A stretch of DNA of 15,306 nucleotides, from assembly GCA_021796135.1 (NCBI GenBank), contig JAJYOQ010000049.1:1-15306 (forward strand), written 5' to 3'. Positions 1-7,417 of this stretch are shown in pieces. A program made the position numbers and the translations under genes. The DNA comes from Bacteroidota bacterium (lineage in GTDB: Bacteria > Bacteroidota > Ignavibacteria > Ignavibacteriales > Ignavibacteriaceae). Each line of letters begins with the position of its first letter. Positions within the stretch are counted from its first letter, which is position 1. Below the pieces are notes generated by a model, which searched no databases, had not been told where the DNA came from, and worked only from the letters and a program-made list of their open reading frames with translations.

Positions 1-2
1 CT

Positions 3-104
3 TTGTCAATCGAAAAACAGAATATCCATAATACGTATAAGGATAGGATAAGAAGTATTGAAATAATGGCAAGACAAAAAAAGAATTTATCTAAAATTCA
101 TTAA
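3..104 (+). CDS. C-terminal tail of an upstream gene (partial, unidentified)
   Basis: An open frame enters from the left edge and ends at TAA 102-104, giving 33 residues that are rich in Lys, Arg and Ile (ending KKNLSKIH). The other two forward frames close earlier, at 28-30 and 49-51. The stop lies 17 bases before the next start, which matches the tight spacing of the genes that follow, so it is probably the end of the preceding gene in the same operon. The visible part is too short and too basic to name a family. Gene context would suit a peptidoglycan-recycling enzyme such as a GH3 N-acetylglucosaminidase or an etherase, but nothing in these residues proves it. Confidence 0.4.
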   Translation: MSIEKQNIHNTYKDRIRSIEIMARQKKNLSKIH

Positions 105-121
105 TACATTTTTGTCTTAAA

Positions 122-1150
122 ATGAATAATACTTTTAAAAAAGATACCCTTTGTTCCGATTATGAGTTAAGTAAATTAATCTCTCAGCATGATTTTGCAA
201 ATGCTTCAAGACTATTATTAGACCTGCAAAAAAATAGCTGGCTTCAGCTATCCGAAGGATATAAATCTTTAGAGTCAATAAAAACTAAAGAATTCAATTT
301 TACCGGATTTACAATCAGACTTCAATTTAATCCCGGAAGAATAATTTCTACCTCTGCAAAAGTAGATGAAAATACAATTAAGACAAGAAAATGTTTCCTG
401 TGTAATGAAAATCTTCCTGCTGAACAGAAAGGAATATTGTATAAGGATGACTTCCTGATACTTTGCAATCCATTCCCGATTTTCCCGGAGCATTTTACAA
501 TTCCGCATATTAATCATTCCCCGCAGGAAATTAAAAATTCAATTGGAATATTTTTAGAATTAAGCAAAGACTTATCTTCAAAATATACTGTTTTCTATAA
601 TGGACCTAAATGCGGAGCATCTGCTCCGGATCATCTTCACTTTCAGGCAGGGAATAAATTTTTTATGCCTGTCGATAATGAATACAGCTATTTGAAGAAT
701 AATTTTTCTAAGGGTATTCTTAAAGGCGAGAATCTTTCTATATATGTTATAGATGATGGATTAAGAAGGATAGTTTCTTTTGAATCGAAAGACAAAAATG
801 AAATTATAAATAATTTCCATAAATTATATTCATTGCTAGCCTTAAATTCTAATGAAAATGAAGAACCAAAAATGAATATAATATCTACTTATGAAAAAGA
901 AACCGGATGGAGAGTAATTGTGTTTCTTCGTGAAAAACACCGACCGTCACATTTTTTTGCGGAAGGGGAGAGCAAAATATTATTGAGTCCTGCAGCAGTT
1001 GATTTAGGCGGTGTATGCATTACTCCATTGGAAAATGATTTTAATAAAATTACAAAAGAAGTATTAACTGAAATATTTAATGAAGTTTCGTTGAATAAAA
1101 AAAATCTCGACGTCCTATTGGAAAAAATGAAAGATAATTTCAATTCTTAA
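122..1150 (+). CDS. DUF4922 family protein, HIT/GalT-like nucleotidyltransferase or phosphorylase
   Basis: This is a 342-residue, probably cytoplasmic protein with no signal peptide or membrane segment. It has a CxxC pair at Cys91/Cys94 (KCFLCNEN), as in many HIT and GalT proteins where such cysteines bind metal. A GASAPDHLHFQAG stretch follows, with His171-x-His173-x-Gln175. This HxHxQ pattern is the active-site signature of the GalT/Ap4A-phosphorylase branch of the HIT superfamily, in which the second His is the nucleotidylated nucleophile. The overall sequence resembles the Bacteroidota family DUF4922, whose reaction is to my knowledge not established. It sits 13 bases before an amino-sugar kinase gene and upstream of ampG. 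A role in turning a salvaged sugar phosphate into a nucleotide sugar, or in nucleotide-sugar phosphorolysis, is therefore reasonable, but it is inference. The ATG start has no clear Shine-Dalgarno sequence. Family call fairly sure, substrate unknown. Confidence 0.75.
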   Translation: MNNTFKKDTLCSDYELSKLISQHDFANASRLLLDLQKNSWLQLSEGYKSLESIKTKEFNFTGFTIRLQFNPGRIISTSAKVDENTIKTRKCFLCNENLPAEQKGILYKDDFLILCNPFPIFPEHFTIPHINHSPQEIKNSIGIFLELSKDLSSKYTVFYNGPKCGASAPDHLHFQAGNKFFMPVDNEYSYLKNNFSKGILKGENLSIYVIDDGLRRIVSFESKDKNEIINNFHKLYSLLALNSNENEEPKMNIISTYEKETGWRVIVFLREKHRPSHFFAEGESKILLSPAAVDLGGVCITPLENDFNKITKEVLTEIFNEVSLNKKNLDVLLEKMKDNFNS

Positions 1151-1163
1151 TTATTTATTTAGA

Positions 1164-2117
1164 ATGGAAAATCAAAAAATGAAATATATTATCGGAATGG
1201 ATGGAGGAGGCACTAAAACAATTTGCGCTATTTCTGATCTTGACGGGAATATATTATTTAAATGTTCCGGCGGACCGGCAAATTTTTTAGCTTATGGGGT
1301 TAATGACGTATCGCAAAATATCTTTAATCTGATTGAAAAGTGTGTGCAGGAATTAAAAATAAACTTTTTTGATATTAAAGCAATTTTAGCAGGCACAGCC
1401 GGAGGCGGAAGACGTGATGATGCAGAAATGCTTGAAAAAGGAATAATATCATTATTGCATTCTAAAAATATTGAAATTGAAAATATAAAAGTTGAAAGTG
1501 ATGCCATAGTAGCACTTGAAGGCGCTTTTCCCGGCAAACCGGGAAGTATTCTGATCGGAGGCACCGGCTCGATAATGTTCGGTAAAGATACAGCCGGGCA
1601 AACCCACCGTGTCGGCGGATTTGGCAGAATAATAGGCGATGGCGGCAGCGGTTATTCTATAGGTAGACAAGGTTTGTTTGCAATATCAAAGGACCTTGAC
1701 GGACGGGGGAAACATACCTTGATAACTGAATTAGCTTCAGCTAAATTTAACTTTAATTCTTCAGAAAATTTAATAAGAGCAGTCTATAAAAATAGTTTTG
1801 ATGTCGCATCTATGTCACCTGTTGTCCTTTCAGCAGCAGAAAAAAGTGATCAAATCGCTCTAAAAATTATTGACGAAGAATCAGAAGAACTTATTTTGCA
1901 TATCGAATCTATGATAAGAAAAATTAATCAGCCTCACTTAGATGTTGCATTTATCGGAGGATTGATCAGCAATGATAATATTTTTTCAAAGTTGTTGAAG
2001 GAAAAAATTTCACATAAAATTCCTGCTGTAAATATTGTTCAACCGGAATATCCGCCTGAAGAAGGTGCAATATTTCTGGCAATTAAATTATTTAACCTCC
2101 GGAGTTCACAATTATGA
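1164..2117 (+). CDS. BadF/BadG/BcrA/BcrD-type N-acetylglucosamine/N-acetylmuramic acid kinase
   Basis: This is a 317-residue cytoplasmic sugar kinase of the ASKHA fold. The N-terminal phosphate-1 loop reads GMDGGGTKT (residues 11-19). A second glycine-rich stretch is GTAGGGRRDD (about 76-85). Asp113 in VESDA is the likely catalytic base. GGTGS (132-136) is the phosphate-2 motif and is followed by the VGGFGRIIGDGGSG block characteristic of N-acetylglucosamine kinases in this family. Related enzymes such as clostridial MurK phosphorylate GlcNAc and MurNAc at O-6. Placed directly before ampG, the likely job is phosphorylating amino sugars freed from imported muropeptides. An alternative start at Met6 (1179) would remove only five residues. 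Its stop overlaps the next start in ATGA (2114-2117), so translation is probably coupled. Glucosamine kinase activity is an alternative. Confidence 0.85.
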   Translation: MENQKMKYIIGMDGGGTKTICAISDLDGNILFKCSGGPANFLAYGVNDVSQNIFNLIEKCVQELKINFFDIKAILAGTAGGGRRDDAEMLEKGIISLLHSKNIEIENIKVESDAIVALEGAFPGKPGSILIGGTGSIMFGKDTAGQTHRVGGFGRIIGDGGSGYSIGRQGLFAISKDLDGRGKHTLITELASAKFNFNSSENLIRAVYKNSFDVASMSPVVLSAAEKSDQIALKIIDEESEELILHIESMIRKINQPHLDVAFIGGLISNDNIFSKLLKEKISHKIPAVNIVQPEYPPEEGAIFLAIKLFNLRSSQL

Positions 2118-3406
2118 CTGAGCAAAAAACTGTTTCACGAAATCCATGGACATGGGTTGCTACATTATATTATGCCGAAGGAATTCCTTACGCCTTAGTT
2201 ATGCTTGTCTCCGTTATAATGTATAAAAGTATGGGTATATCAAATGCCCGAATCGGAATATATACCGGAATTTTGTATCTGCCCTGGGTCATAAAACCTC
2301 TGTGGAGTCCGGTTATTGATATGGTAAAAAAGAAAAGATCCTGGATAATCCTCATGCAGTTTATCGTTTCACTGGGATTATTAGGCGTCTCATTATCAAT
2401 TCCCTCATCTAATTTTTTCATGTTAACATTAATATTCTTTTTTTTAATGGCATTTAGCTCCGCCACTCACGATATTGCTGCCGACGGTTTTTATATGTTT
2501 GGTCTTGATGTTCATCAGCAAGCTTATTTTACGGGAATAAGAAGTACATTTTATAGATTAGCTATAATAACCTCGCAGGGATTATTAGTAATAATTGCCG
2601 GGCAGCTGGAAAAAAGCGGTACCGTCCCGCATGCTTGGGCTACGGTATTCTTTATTTTAACAATATTATTTTTCCTCTTTTTCGTTTATCATTACTTTAT
2701 CCTTCCTCGCCCGGATAATGATAGACCTATTATTAATTCTGACACTGATAATCCGCTGAAGAATTTCTTTAGAACTTTTGTACTTTTCTTTAAAAAAGAT
2801 AAAATAGGACTCGTAATAGCTTTCCTTTTAATTTACCGAATGGGCGAAGCCCAATTAATAACTATTGCTGTCCCGTTTCTTAAAGATCCTAGAACAATAG
2901 GCGGATTGGGACTTACGGATATGCAGATTGGATTTGTCTATGGTACTGTAGGTGTTATTGCATTATCTATAGGCGGAATTATCGGCGGATTACTCGCATC
3001 CCGTAATGGATTGAAGTTTTGGCTGTGGCCTATGTTTATTGCAATTAATATTCCTGCCCTTGTTTATATATTCTTATCTTTTACTCATCCTTCAAGCTTT
3101 TATATTATCTCTTCAATGGTTGCAATAGAACAATTTTGTTATGGATTCGGATTTACTGCCTATATGCTTTATATGATTTATATTGTTGCCGGAGAATATA
3201 AAACATCTCATTATGCAATAGCGACCGGATTTATGGCTTTAAGCATGATGATTCCAAGATTGTTTAGCGGTGAGTTGCAGGAATTGCTAGGGTATAAAAA
3301 CTTTTTTATATGGGTATTTATCACCATGATTCCCGGAATATTTATTGTTAAGCATTTATCAATTGATCCCGAATTCGGAAAGAAAAATGAAAATCCAAAG
3401 GAATAA
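2114..3406 (+). CDS. ampG: AmpG-type muropeptide permease (MFS transporter)
   Basis: This is a 430-residue inner-membrane protein with about 12 hydrophobic helices. The N-terminal block NPWTWVATLYYAEGIPYALV, followed by MYKSMGI, YLPWVIKPLWSPVID and a basic KKKRSW loop, is the pattern of Bacteroidota AmpG permeases. The helix around HDIAADGF is also typical. AmpG brings GlcNAc-anhydroMurNAc peptides from the periplasm into the cytoplasm using the proton motive force. It is shorter than E. coli AmpG (about 490 residues) but normal for this group. It overlaps the kinase stop by four bases, and a GGAG at 2101-2104 stands nine bases before the ATG. The neighbours (kinase upstream, wall hydrolases downstream) support transport of wall fragments. 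The exact cargo could be a monosaccharide or a disaccharide peptide. Confidence 0.87.
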   Translation: MTEQKTVSRNPWTWVATLYYAEGIPYALVMLVSVIMYKSMGISNARIGIYTGILYLPWVIKPLWSPVIDMVKKKRSWIILMQFIVSLGLLGVSLSIPSSNFFMLTLIFFFLMAFSSATHDIAADGFYMFGLDVHQQAYFTGIRSTFYRLAIITSQGLLVIIAGQLEKSGTVPHAWATVFFILTILFFLFFVYHYFILPRPDNDRPIINSDTDNPLKNFFRTFVLFFKKDKIGLVIAFLLIYRMGEAQLITIAVPFLKDPRTIGGLGLTDMQIGFVYGTVGVIALSIGGIIGGLLASRNGLKFWLWPMFIAINIPALVYIFLSFTHPSSFYIISSMVAIEQFCYGFGFTAYMLYMIYIVAGEYKTSHYAIATGFMALSMMIPRLFSGELQELLGYKNFFIWVFITMIPGIFIVKHLSIDPEFGKKNENPKE

Positions 3407-3410
3407 AATA

Positions 3411-4580
3411 ATGTTCAAATTATTTAGAACTTATTTCAAAAAGAGTTATTCCTTTTTTCTATTAGGTTTTATTTTCTGCAGTATTAATATCCCGGCTCAG
3501 TCTAAAATTAATAAGTTTGCTAGTGTTGACAGCATAATCGCAAATGCTATATCTGATTCATCCTTCCCGGGGGCTGTCCTGCTTGTTCAAATGAACGGTA
3601 AAATAATTCTCCGGAGAGCTTACGGTCACTATACTTATGATCCGGCTTCGGGGAATATCAGGCTAAATACAATGTTCGATCTTGCCTCTTGTACTAAAGT
3701 TGTCGCAACTACTACCGCTACTATGATGTGTTATGATCGTGGCTTATTCAAATTAGATGATAAAGTTTCCGAATATCTTCCGCAATTCGGGAAAAACGGA
3801 AAGGAAAATATTACTATTAGGAATTTACTGGTTCATGACAGCGGACTTGCTCCGGATATTAAATCATACAAGATTTATAATCCAAATGAAAATAAAACCA
3901 ATGAAATTATGAATGAGATATATAATGATTCTTTATCATATCCTACCGGAACCAAATCAGTATATTCAGATTTAAATTTCATTGTGCTCGGTAAAATAAT
4001 TGAAAAAGTAACCGGCGTCCCTTTGGATAAATTTTGCTATAAAAATATATTTAAACCGTTAAAGATGAAGAGCACTATGTTCAATCCTCCTTCTTCATTA
4101 ATCTATAGAATAGCTCCTACTGAAATAGATAATTATTGGAGATTTAGATTGATCAGAGGCACTGTGCATGATGAAACAGCACAATTATTAGGAGGTGTGG
4201 CTGGGCATGCCGGATTATTTTCTACTGCCGGCGATATTGCAAAACTAATGCAAATGCTTTTACAAAAGGGAAGGTATAAAGGAAAAAATTATATTAGAAA
4301 ATCTACTGTGGAAATGTTTACTAAAAAGCAGTCAGATTTAAGTTCACGTGCCCTTGGCTGGGATACTAAATCACCCGAGTATTCATCAGCCGGTCATTTA
4401 TTTAGCAGTTTGTCTTACGGTCATACCGGTTTTACCGGTACCTCAATCTGGGTCGATCCTGTAAGAAATTTATTTGTGATCTTTTTAACCAATCGAGTTT
4501 ATCCTACAAGAAATAATTTAAAAATATTAAAAGTTCGACCGTTAGTACATGATGCCATTATGCAGTCTCTAAATTTTTAA
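3411..4580 (+). CDS. Secreted serine hydrolase, beta-lactamase (class C/penicillin-binding) fold
   Basis: The protein is 389 residues from the preferred ATG at 3411, four bases after the AmpG stop. That start gives a clean signal peptide (basic MFKLFRTYFKK, hydrophobic core FFLLGFIFCSI, possible cleavage after PAQ). Earlier in-frame ATGs at 3345 and 3387 lie inside ampG and would bury the signal. Catalytic motifs are Ser93-Cys-Thr-Lys96 (SxxK), Tyr185-Ser-Asp in the YxN position, and His338-Thr-Gly340 in the KTG position. The blocks LGGVAGHAGLFSTAGD and FGH/YGHTGFTGTSIWVDP resemble the serine-hydrolase domain that in many Bacteroidota is fused to a GH3 N-acetylglucosaminidase of wall recycling. 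It probably acts in the periplasm on D-Ala-containing peptides or esters. A true beta-lactamase or an EstB-like esterase is possible. Fold is certain, substrate is not. Confidence 0.83.
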   Translation: MFKLFRTYFKKSYSFFLLGFIFCSINIPAQSKINKFASVDSIIANAISDSSFPGAVLLVQMNGKIILRRAYGHYTYDPASGNIRLNTMFDLASCTKVVATTTATMMCYDRGLFKLDDKVSEYLPQFGKNGKENITIRNLLVHDSGLAPDIKSYKIYNPNENKTNEIMNEIYNDSLSYPTGTKSVYSDLNFIVLGKIIEKVTGVPLDKFCYKNIFKPLKMKSTMFNPPSSLIYRIAPTEIDNYWRFRLIRGTVHDETAQLLGGVAGHAGLFSTAGDIAKLMQMLLQKGRYKGKNYIRKSTVEMFTKKQSDLSSRALGWDTKSPEYSSAGHLFSSLSYGHTGFTGTSIWVDPVRNLFVIFLTNRVYPTRNNLKILKVRPLVHDAIMQSLNF

Positions 4581-4592
4581 TGAGGTAATTTA

Positions 4593-6095
4593 ATGTTTAA
4601 TAACCACCCAAAAGGTTTATACGTTCTTTTTTTTACGGAGATGTGGGAAAGATTTGGGTTCTATACCGTTCTTTCAATCTTCGTTTTATATCTACAGGAA
4701 AATTTTCATTGGGATGCAGCATTCGCAGGTAATATATACGGATTATTTCTCGCTTCTGTTTATTTTCTGCCTTTGTTTGGAGGAATAATTAGTGATAAAA
4801 TATTAGGATACGGAAAAACAATTTTATTAGGCGCTTTTACTATGGCATTGGGATATACATTAATTGCAATCCCGTCAAAAGAACCGGTCTTACTTTTTCT
4901 CGCCCTAAGTATTATAGCAATCGGTAATGGATTATTTAAACCTAATATTTATGTTATAGTAGGAAACTTATACCAGGATGTAAGCGGGTCTATGAAAGAT
5001 GCCGCATATAATATTTTTTATATGGGAATAAACTTAGGCGCTTTCCTTGCACCTATAGCAGCAGTAGCTACTAAAGACTATATGATTAAACATTATGGAC
5101 TCTCGCTTGCCCATGCATACAATGCTGCTTTTGGAGTAGCTGCATTAGGTATGTTCATCGGAATTCTTGTTTTCTCTTTGTTCCGTAAATATTATAAAGA
5201 TGCCGATTTTAGAATTAGCGATAAAGGGAAAGAAAATACTTCTATAATATTAACTAAAGCTCAGGAAAAGGAAAGAATAACTGCTTTAATAATAATATTT
5301 ACAATTATTATATTTTTTTGGATGACTTATTATCAAAATGGTTTTACATTGACGCTTTTTGCTAAAAACTATACTGTGGATCATGTCGGCAGATTTACAT
5401 ATTTATTGTTCGACCCGTTTTCATTATTATCAATACTCGCTTTGATTATATTCTTTACAACAACATTGAAAAAGACTTCCTCATTTAAGTCGCGTTTAAT
5501 TAGCGGAATAATTTCTTTAATAGCTTTAATAGTCATTGCATTAAAAATAAGTTTTCTCCCTGATACAAATCCAATTTCACCGGAAAGTTTTCAATCATTT
5601 AATCCTTTATTCATTTTGTTTTTAACGCCGGTTATAATTGGCTTTTTTGCATGGCTTAACAGAAAATCTAAAGAGCCCAGCTCTCCGGGGAAAATAGGAC
5701 TCGGAATGTTTATAACCGCTTTGTCTTTTATTATCATGATTGCGGCATCTATAGGATTGCCGCCCGTTCAATTAGCACAAACGGCATCCTTTGTAAAAGT
5801 CACTCCATATTGGTTAATTTCTTCTTATTTTGTAATTACAGTTGCAGAATTATTTTTAAGCCCTATGGGAATTTCCTTTGTTAATAAAGTTTCTCCTCCT
5901 CGAATGAAAGGAGTGATGATGGGCGGATGGTTTGCCGGTCAGGCAATCGGAAGCTACTTAGCCGGTTTTGTCGGAAGATTTTATGTTAGCTGGCAGCTAT
6001 GGCAGTTTTTTCTGCTCTTGGTTTTTACTGCAATAGTTTCCTCTGCCCTTGTTTGGGCTTTCCTTAAAAAACTAAAACATGCAGCAAATAATTAA
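4593..6095 (+). CDS. POT/PTR-family proton-dependent di/tripeptide symporter
   Basis: This is a 500-residue inner-membrane protein with many hydrophobic helices, a normal length for bacterial POT carriers. Helix 1 carries the family motif ExxER (Glu16, Glu19, Arg20 in FTEMWERFGFY), which is essential for proton coupling. A second PTR2 signature, FYMGINLG, lies at residues 142-149. The family imports di- and tripeptides with protons across the cytoplasmic membrane. A GAGG at 4582-4585 stands seven bases before the ATG, and the gene begins 12 bases after the serine hydrolase stop. In this operon it would take up peptides cut from wall stems by the NlpC/P60 peptidase encoded next. General nutritional peptide uptake is an alternative. 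Confidence 0.9.
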   Translation: MFNNHPKGLYVLFFTEMWERFGFYTVLSIFVLYLQENFHWDAAFAGNIYGLFLASVYFLPLFGGIISDKILGYGKTILLGAFTMALGYTLIAIPSKEPVLLFLALSIIAIGNGLFKPNIYVIVGNLYQDVSGSMKDAAYNIFYMGINLGAFLAPIAAVATKDYMIKHYGLSLAHAYNAAFGVAALGMFIGILVFSLFRKYYKDADFRISDKGKENTSIILTKAQEKERITALIIIFTIIIFFWMTYYQNGFTLTLFAKNYTVDHVGRFTYLLFDPFSLLSILALIIFFTTTLKKTSSFKSRLISGIISLIALIVIALKISFLPDTNPISPESFQSFNPLFILFLTPVIIGFFAWLNRKSKEPSSPGKIGLGMFITALSFIIMIAASIGLPPVQLAQTASFVKVTPYWLISSYFVITVAELFLSPMGISFVNKVSPPRMKGVMMGGWFAGQAIGSYLAGFVGRFYVSWQLWQFFLLLVFTAIVSSALVWAFLKKLKHAANN

Positions 6096-6115
6096 TATTA
6101 TATTAAAGAAATTAT

Positions 6116-7321
6116 ATGAAAAATAAACAAAGTTCAGTTATGCGATTTTTAATAACCCTTTTCTTATTAATTATATTCCATTCAATAAAAGCACAGCCAA
6201 TTATGAATACTAAAAGCATTCAAAAAATAGTTACAAACATTGAGCATAAATATGCTCCCGATAAAAGAACTGTTTTATTTAATATATCTTTTAAGCAAAT
6301 CAATGATACTGAACTATCTCTTTCTGGAGAAACAAGTTCAGAAACTGCTAAAACTGAATTGATAAAAGATTTAAAAAATAATAAGTATAAATGCATTGAT
6401 AGTATTAAAGTCCTGCCTGAAAAGAATCTCGGTGATAAAATTTATGGAATAATTGATGTATCAGTAGCAAGTCTAAGGACTAATCCCAAGCAGGCTGCAG
6501 AATTAGCAACCCAGGCATTGCTGGGAAGCCGGGTAAGACTTCTGAAAGAACTCAGAAGCTGGATCCTGGTTCAAACTCCCGATAAATACATCTCCTGGAT
6601 GGAATCAGGAAATTTAACCAGAATGAACAAATCGCAAATAAGTGAATGGGAATCTTCAAAAAGAATAATTTATACAAAAGAATATGGAATTTGTTATTCT
6701 AAGAAAGATGCTTCCTCAGATCCTGTTTCTGATATAGTTGCAGGTGATATATTAAAAGAATTAAATCGCGATAATAATTTTGTGGAAGTAGAATTCCCTG
6801 ATAAAAGAATCGGTTATATCGCAGATAATGAATGTGAAGATTTCAATTCCTGGCTAAACAGCCGGAAAATAAACTCTGAGAATATTATTAGTACAGCTAA
6901 AAAATTTATGGGTACACCATATTTATGGGGAGGCACTTCAACAAAACTAATGGACTGCAGCGGTTTCACAAGAACAGTGTTTTTCCTGAATGGTATTCTT
7001 TTACCGAGAGATGCTTCACAGCAAGTAAATGTAGGCACCGCAGTCGATACAAAAAATGGTTTTTCAAATCTAAAACCCGGCGATCTCTTATTCTTTGGTC
7101 AAAAAGCCACTCCTACGACTAAGGAAAAAGTTACACATGTAGCAATTTATTTAGGCAATGAAGAATTCATACATGAATCGGGAATGGTAAGAATAAATAG
7201 CTTTGACGAGAATAAAAAGAATTTTAGTTTAGATAGACTTACTCAATTTATCAGAGCTAAAAGAATTATTAGCTCCGCCGGAAAAAATGGAGTTGAACTA
7301 TTAAAAGATGTTGAATATTAG
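6116..7321 (+). CDS. Secreted SH3-NlpC/P60 (C40) cell-wall endopeptidase
   Basis: This is a 401-residue exported protein with a signal peptide of about 26 residues (MRFLITLFLLIIFHSIKA, cleaved before QP). Residues about 30-180 form an N-terminal region of no clear motif. A bacterial SH3-like segment follows (about 185-240, RIIYTKEYGICYSK to GYIADNE). The C-terminal NlpC/P60 catalytic domain (about 255-385) has Cys281 in MDCSGFTR, His341 in THVAIYLG and a third polar residue His353 in FIHESG. This order matches YkfC-like enzymes, which cut the gamma-D-Glu to diamino-acid bond in stem peptides. It would feed the POT carrier encoded upstream. Start codon choice between 6116 and 6140 is open, and the longer form keeps a basic N-region. 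It appears to be the last gene of the tight cluster. Confidence 0.88.
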   Translation: MKNKQSSVMRFLITLFLLIIFHSIKAQPIMNTKSIQKIVTNIEHKYAPDKRTVLFNISFKQINDTELSLSGETSSETAKTELIKDLKNNKYKCIDSIKVLPEKNLGDKIYGIIDVSVASLRTNPKQAAELATQALLGSRVRLLKELRSWILVQTPDKYISWMESGNLTRMNKSQISEWESSKRIIYTKEYGICYSKKDASSDPVSDIVAGDILKELNRDNNFVEVEFPDKRIGYIADNECEDFNSWLNSRKINSENIISTAKKFMGTPYLWGGTSTKLMDCSGFTRTVFFLNGILLPRDASQQVNVGTAVDTKNGFSNLKPGDLLFFGQKATPTTKEKVTHVAIYLGNEEFIHESGMVRINSFDENKKNFSLDRLTQFIRAKRIISSAGKNGVELLKDVEY

Positions 7322-7380
7322 GGGAAATAATTTTTTTTTTCTTATTTTAATTTTGCTGATTTGAATAGCGTTTCATACTA

Positions 7381-7397
7381 AGCCAAATTTATTGGCT
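7381..7397 (+). promoter_or_regulatory. Small inverted repeat in the leader of the 288-residue gene
   Basis: A perfect 6-base stem (AGCCAA/TTGGCT) encloses a 5-base loop (ATTTA), ending 20 bases before the ATG at 7418 and just upstream of an AAAGGA Shine-Dalgarno-like sequence (7405-7410). It could be a small mRNA hairpin or an operator half-site pair. A stem this short can occur by chance. The rest of the 96-base gap is plain AT-rich sequence with a run of ten T at 7331-7340. Confidence 0.3.
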
Positions 7398-7417
7398 AAA
7401 ACATAAAGGATTATTTT

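Noticed and set aside
3345..3410. Longer N-terminus for the serine hydrolase, starting at 3345 or 3387
   Set aside because: It would overlap ampG by up to 62 bases and put a non-signal leader before a good signal peptide. ATG 3411, four bases after the ampG stop, fits better.
6925..7122. 65-codon frame nested in the NlpC/P60 gene
   Set aside because: It overlaps the catalytic Cys region in another frame and has no sign of independent function.
7331..7340. T10 tract as an intrinsic terminator
   Set aside because: No GC-rich stem precedes it, so it does not meet the usual terminator form.
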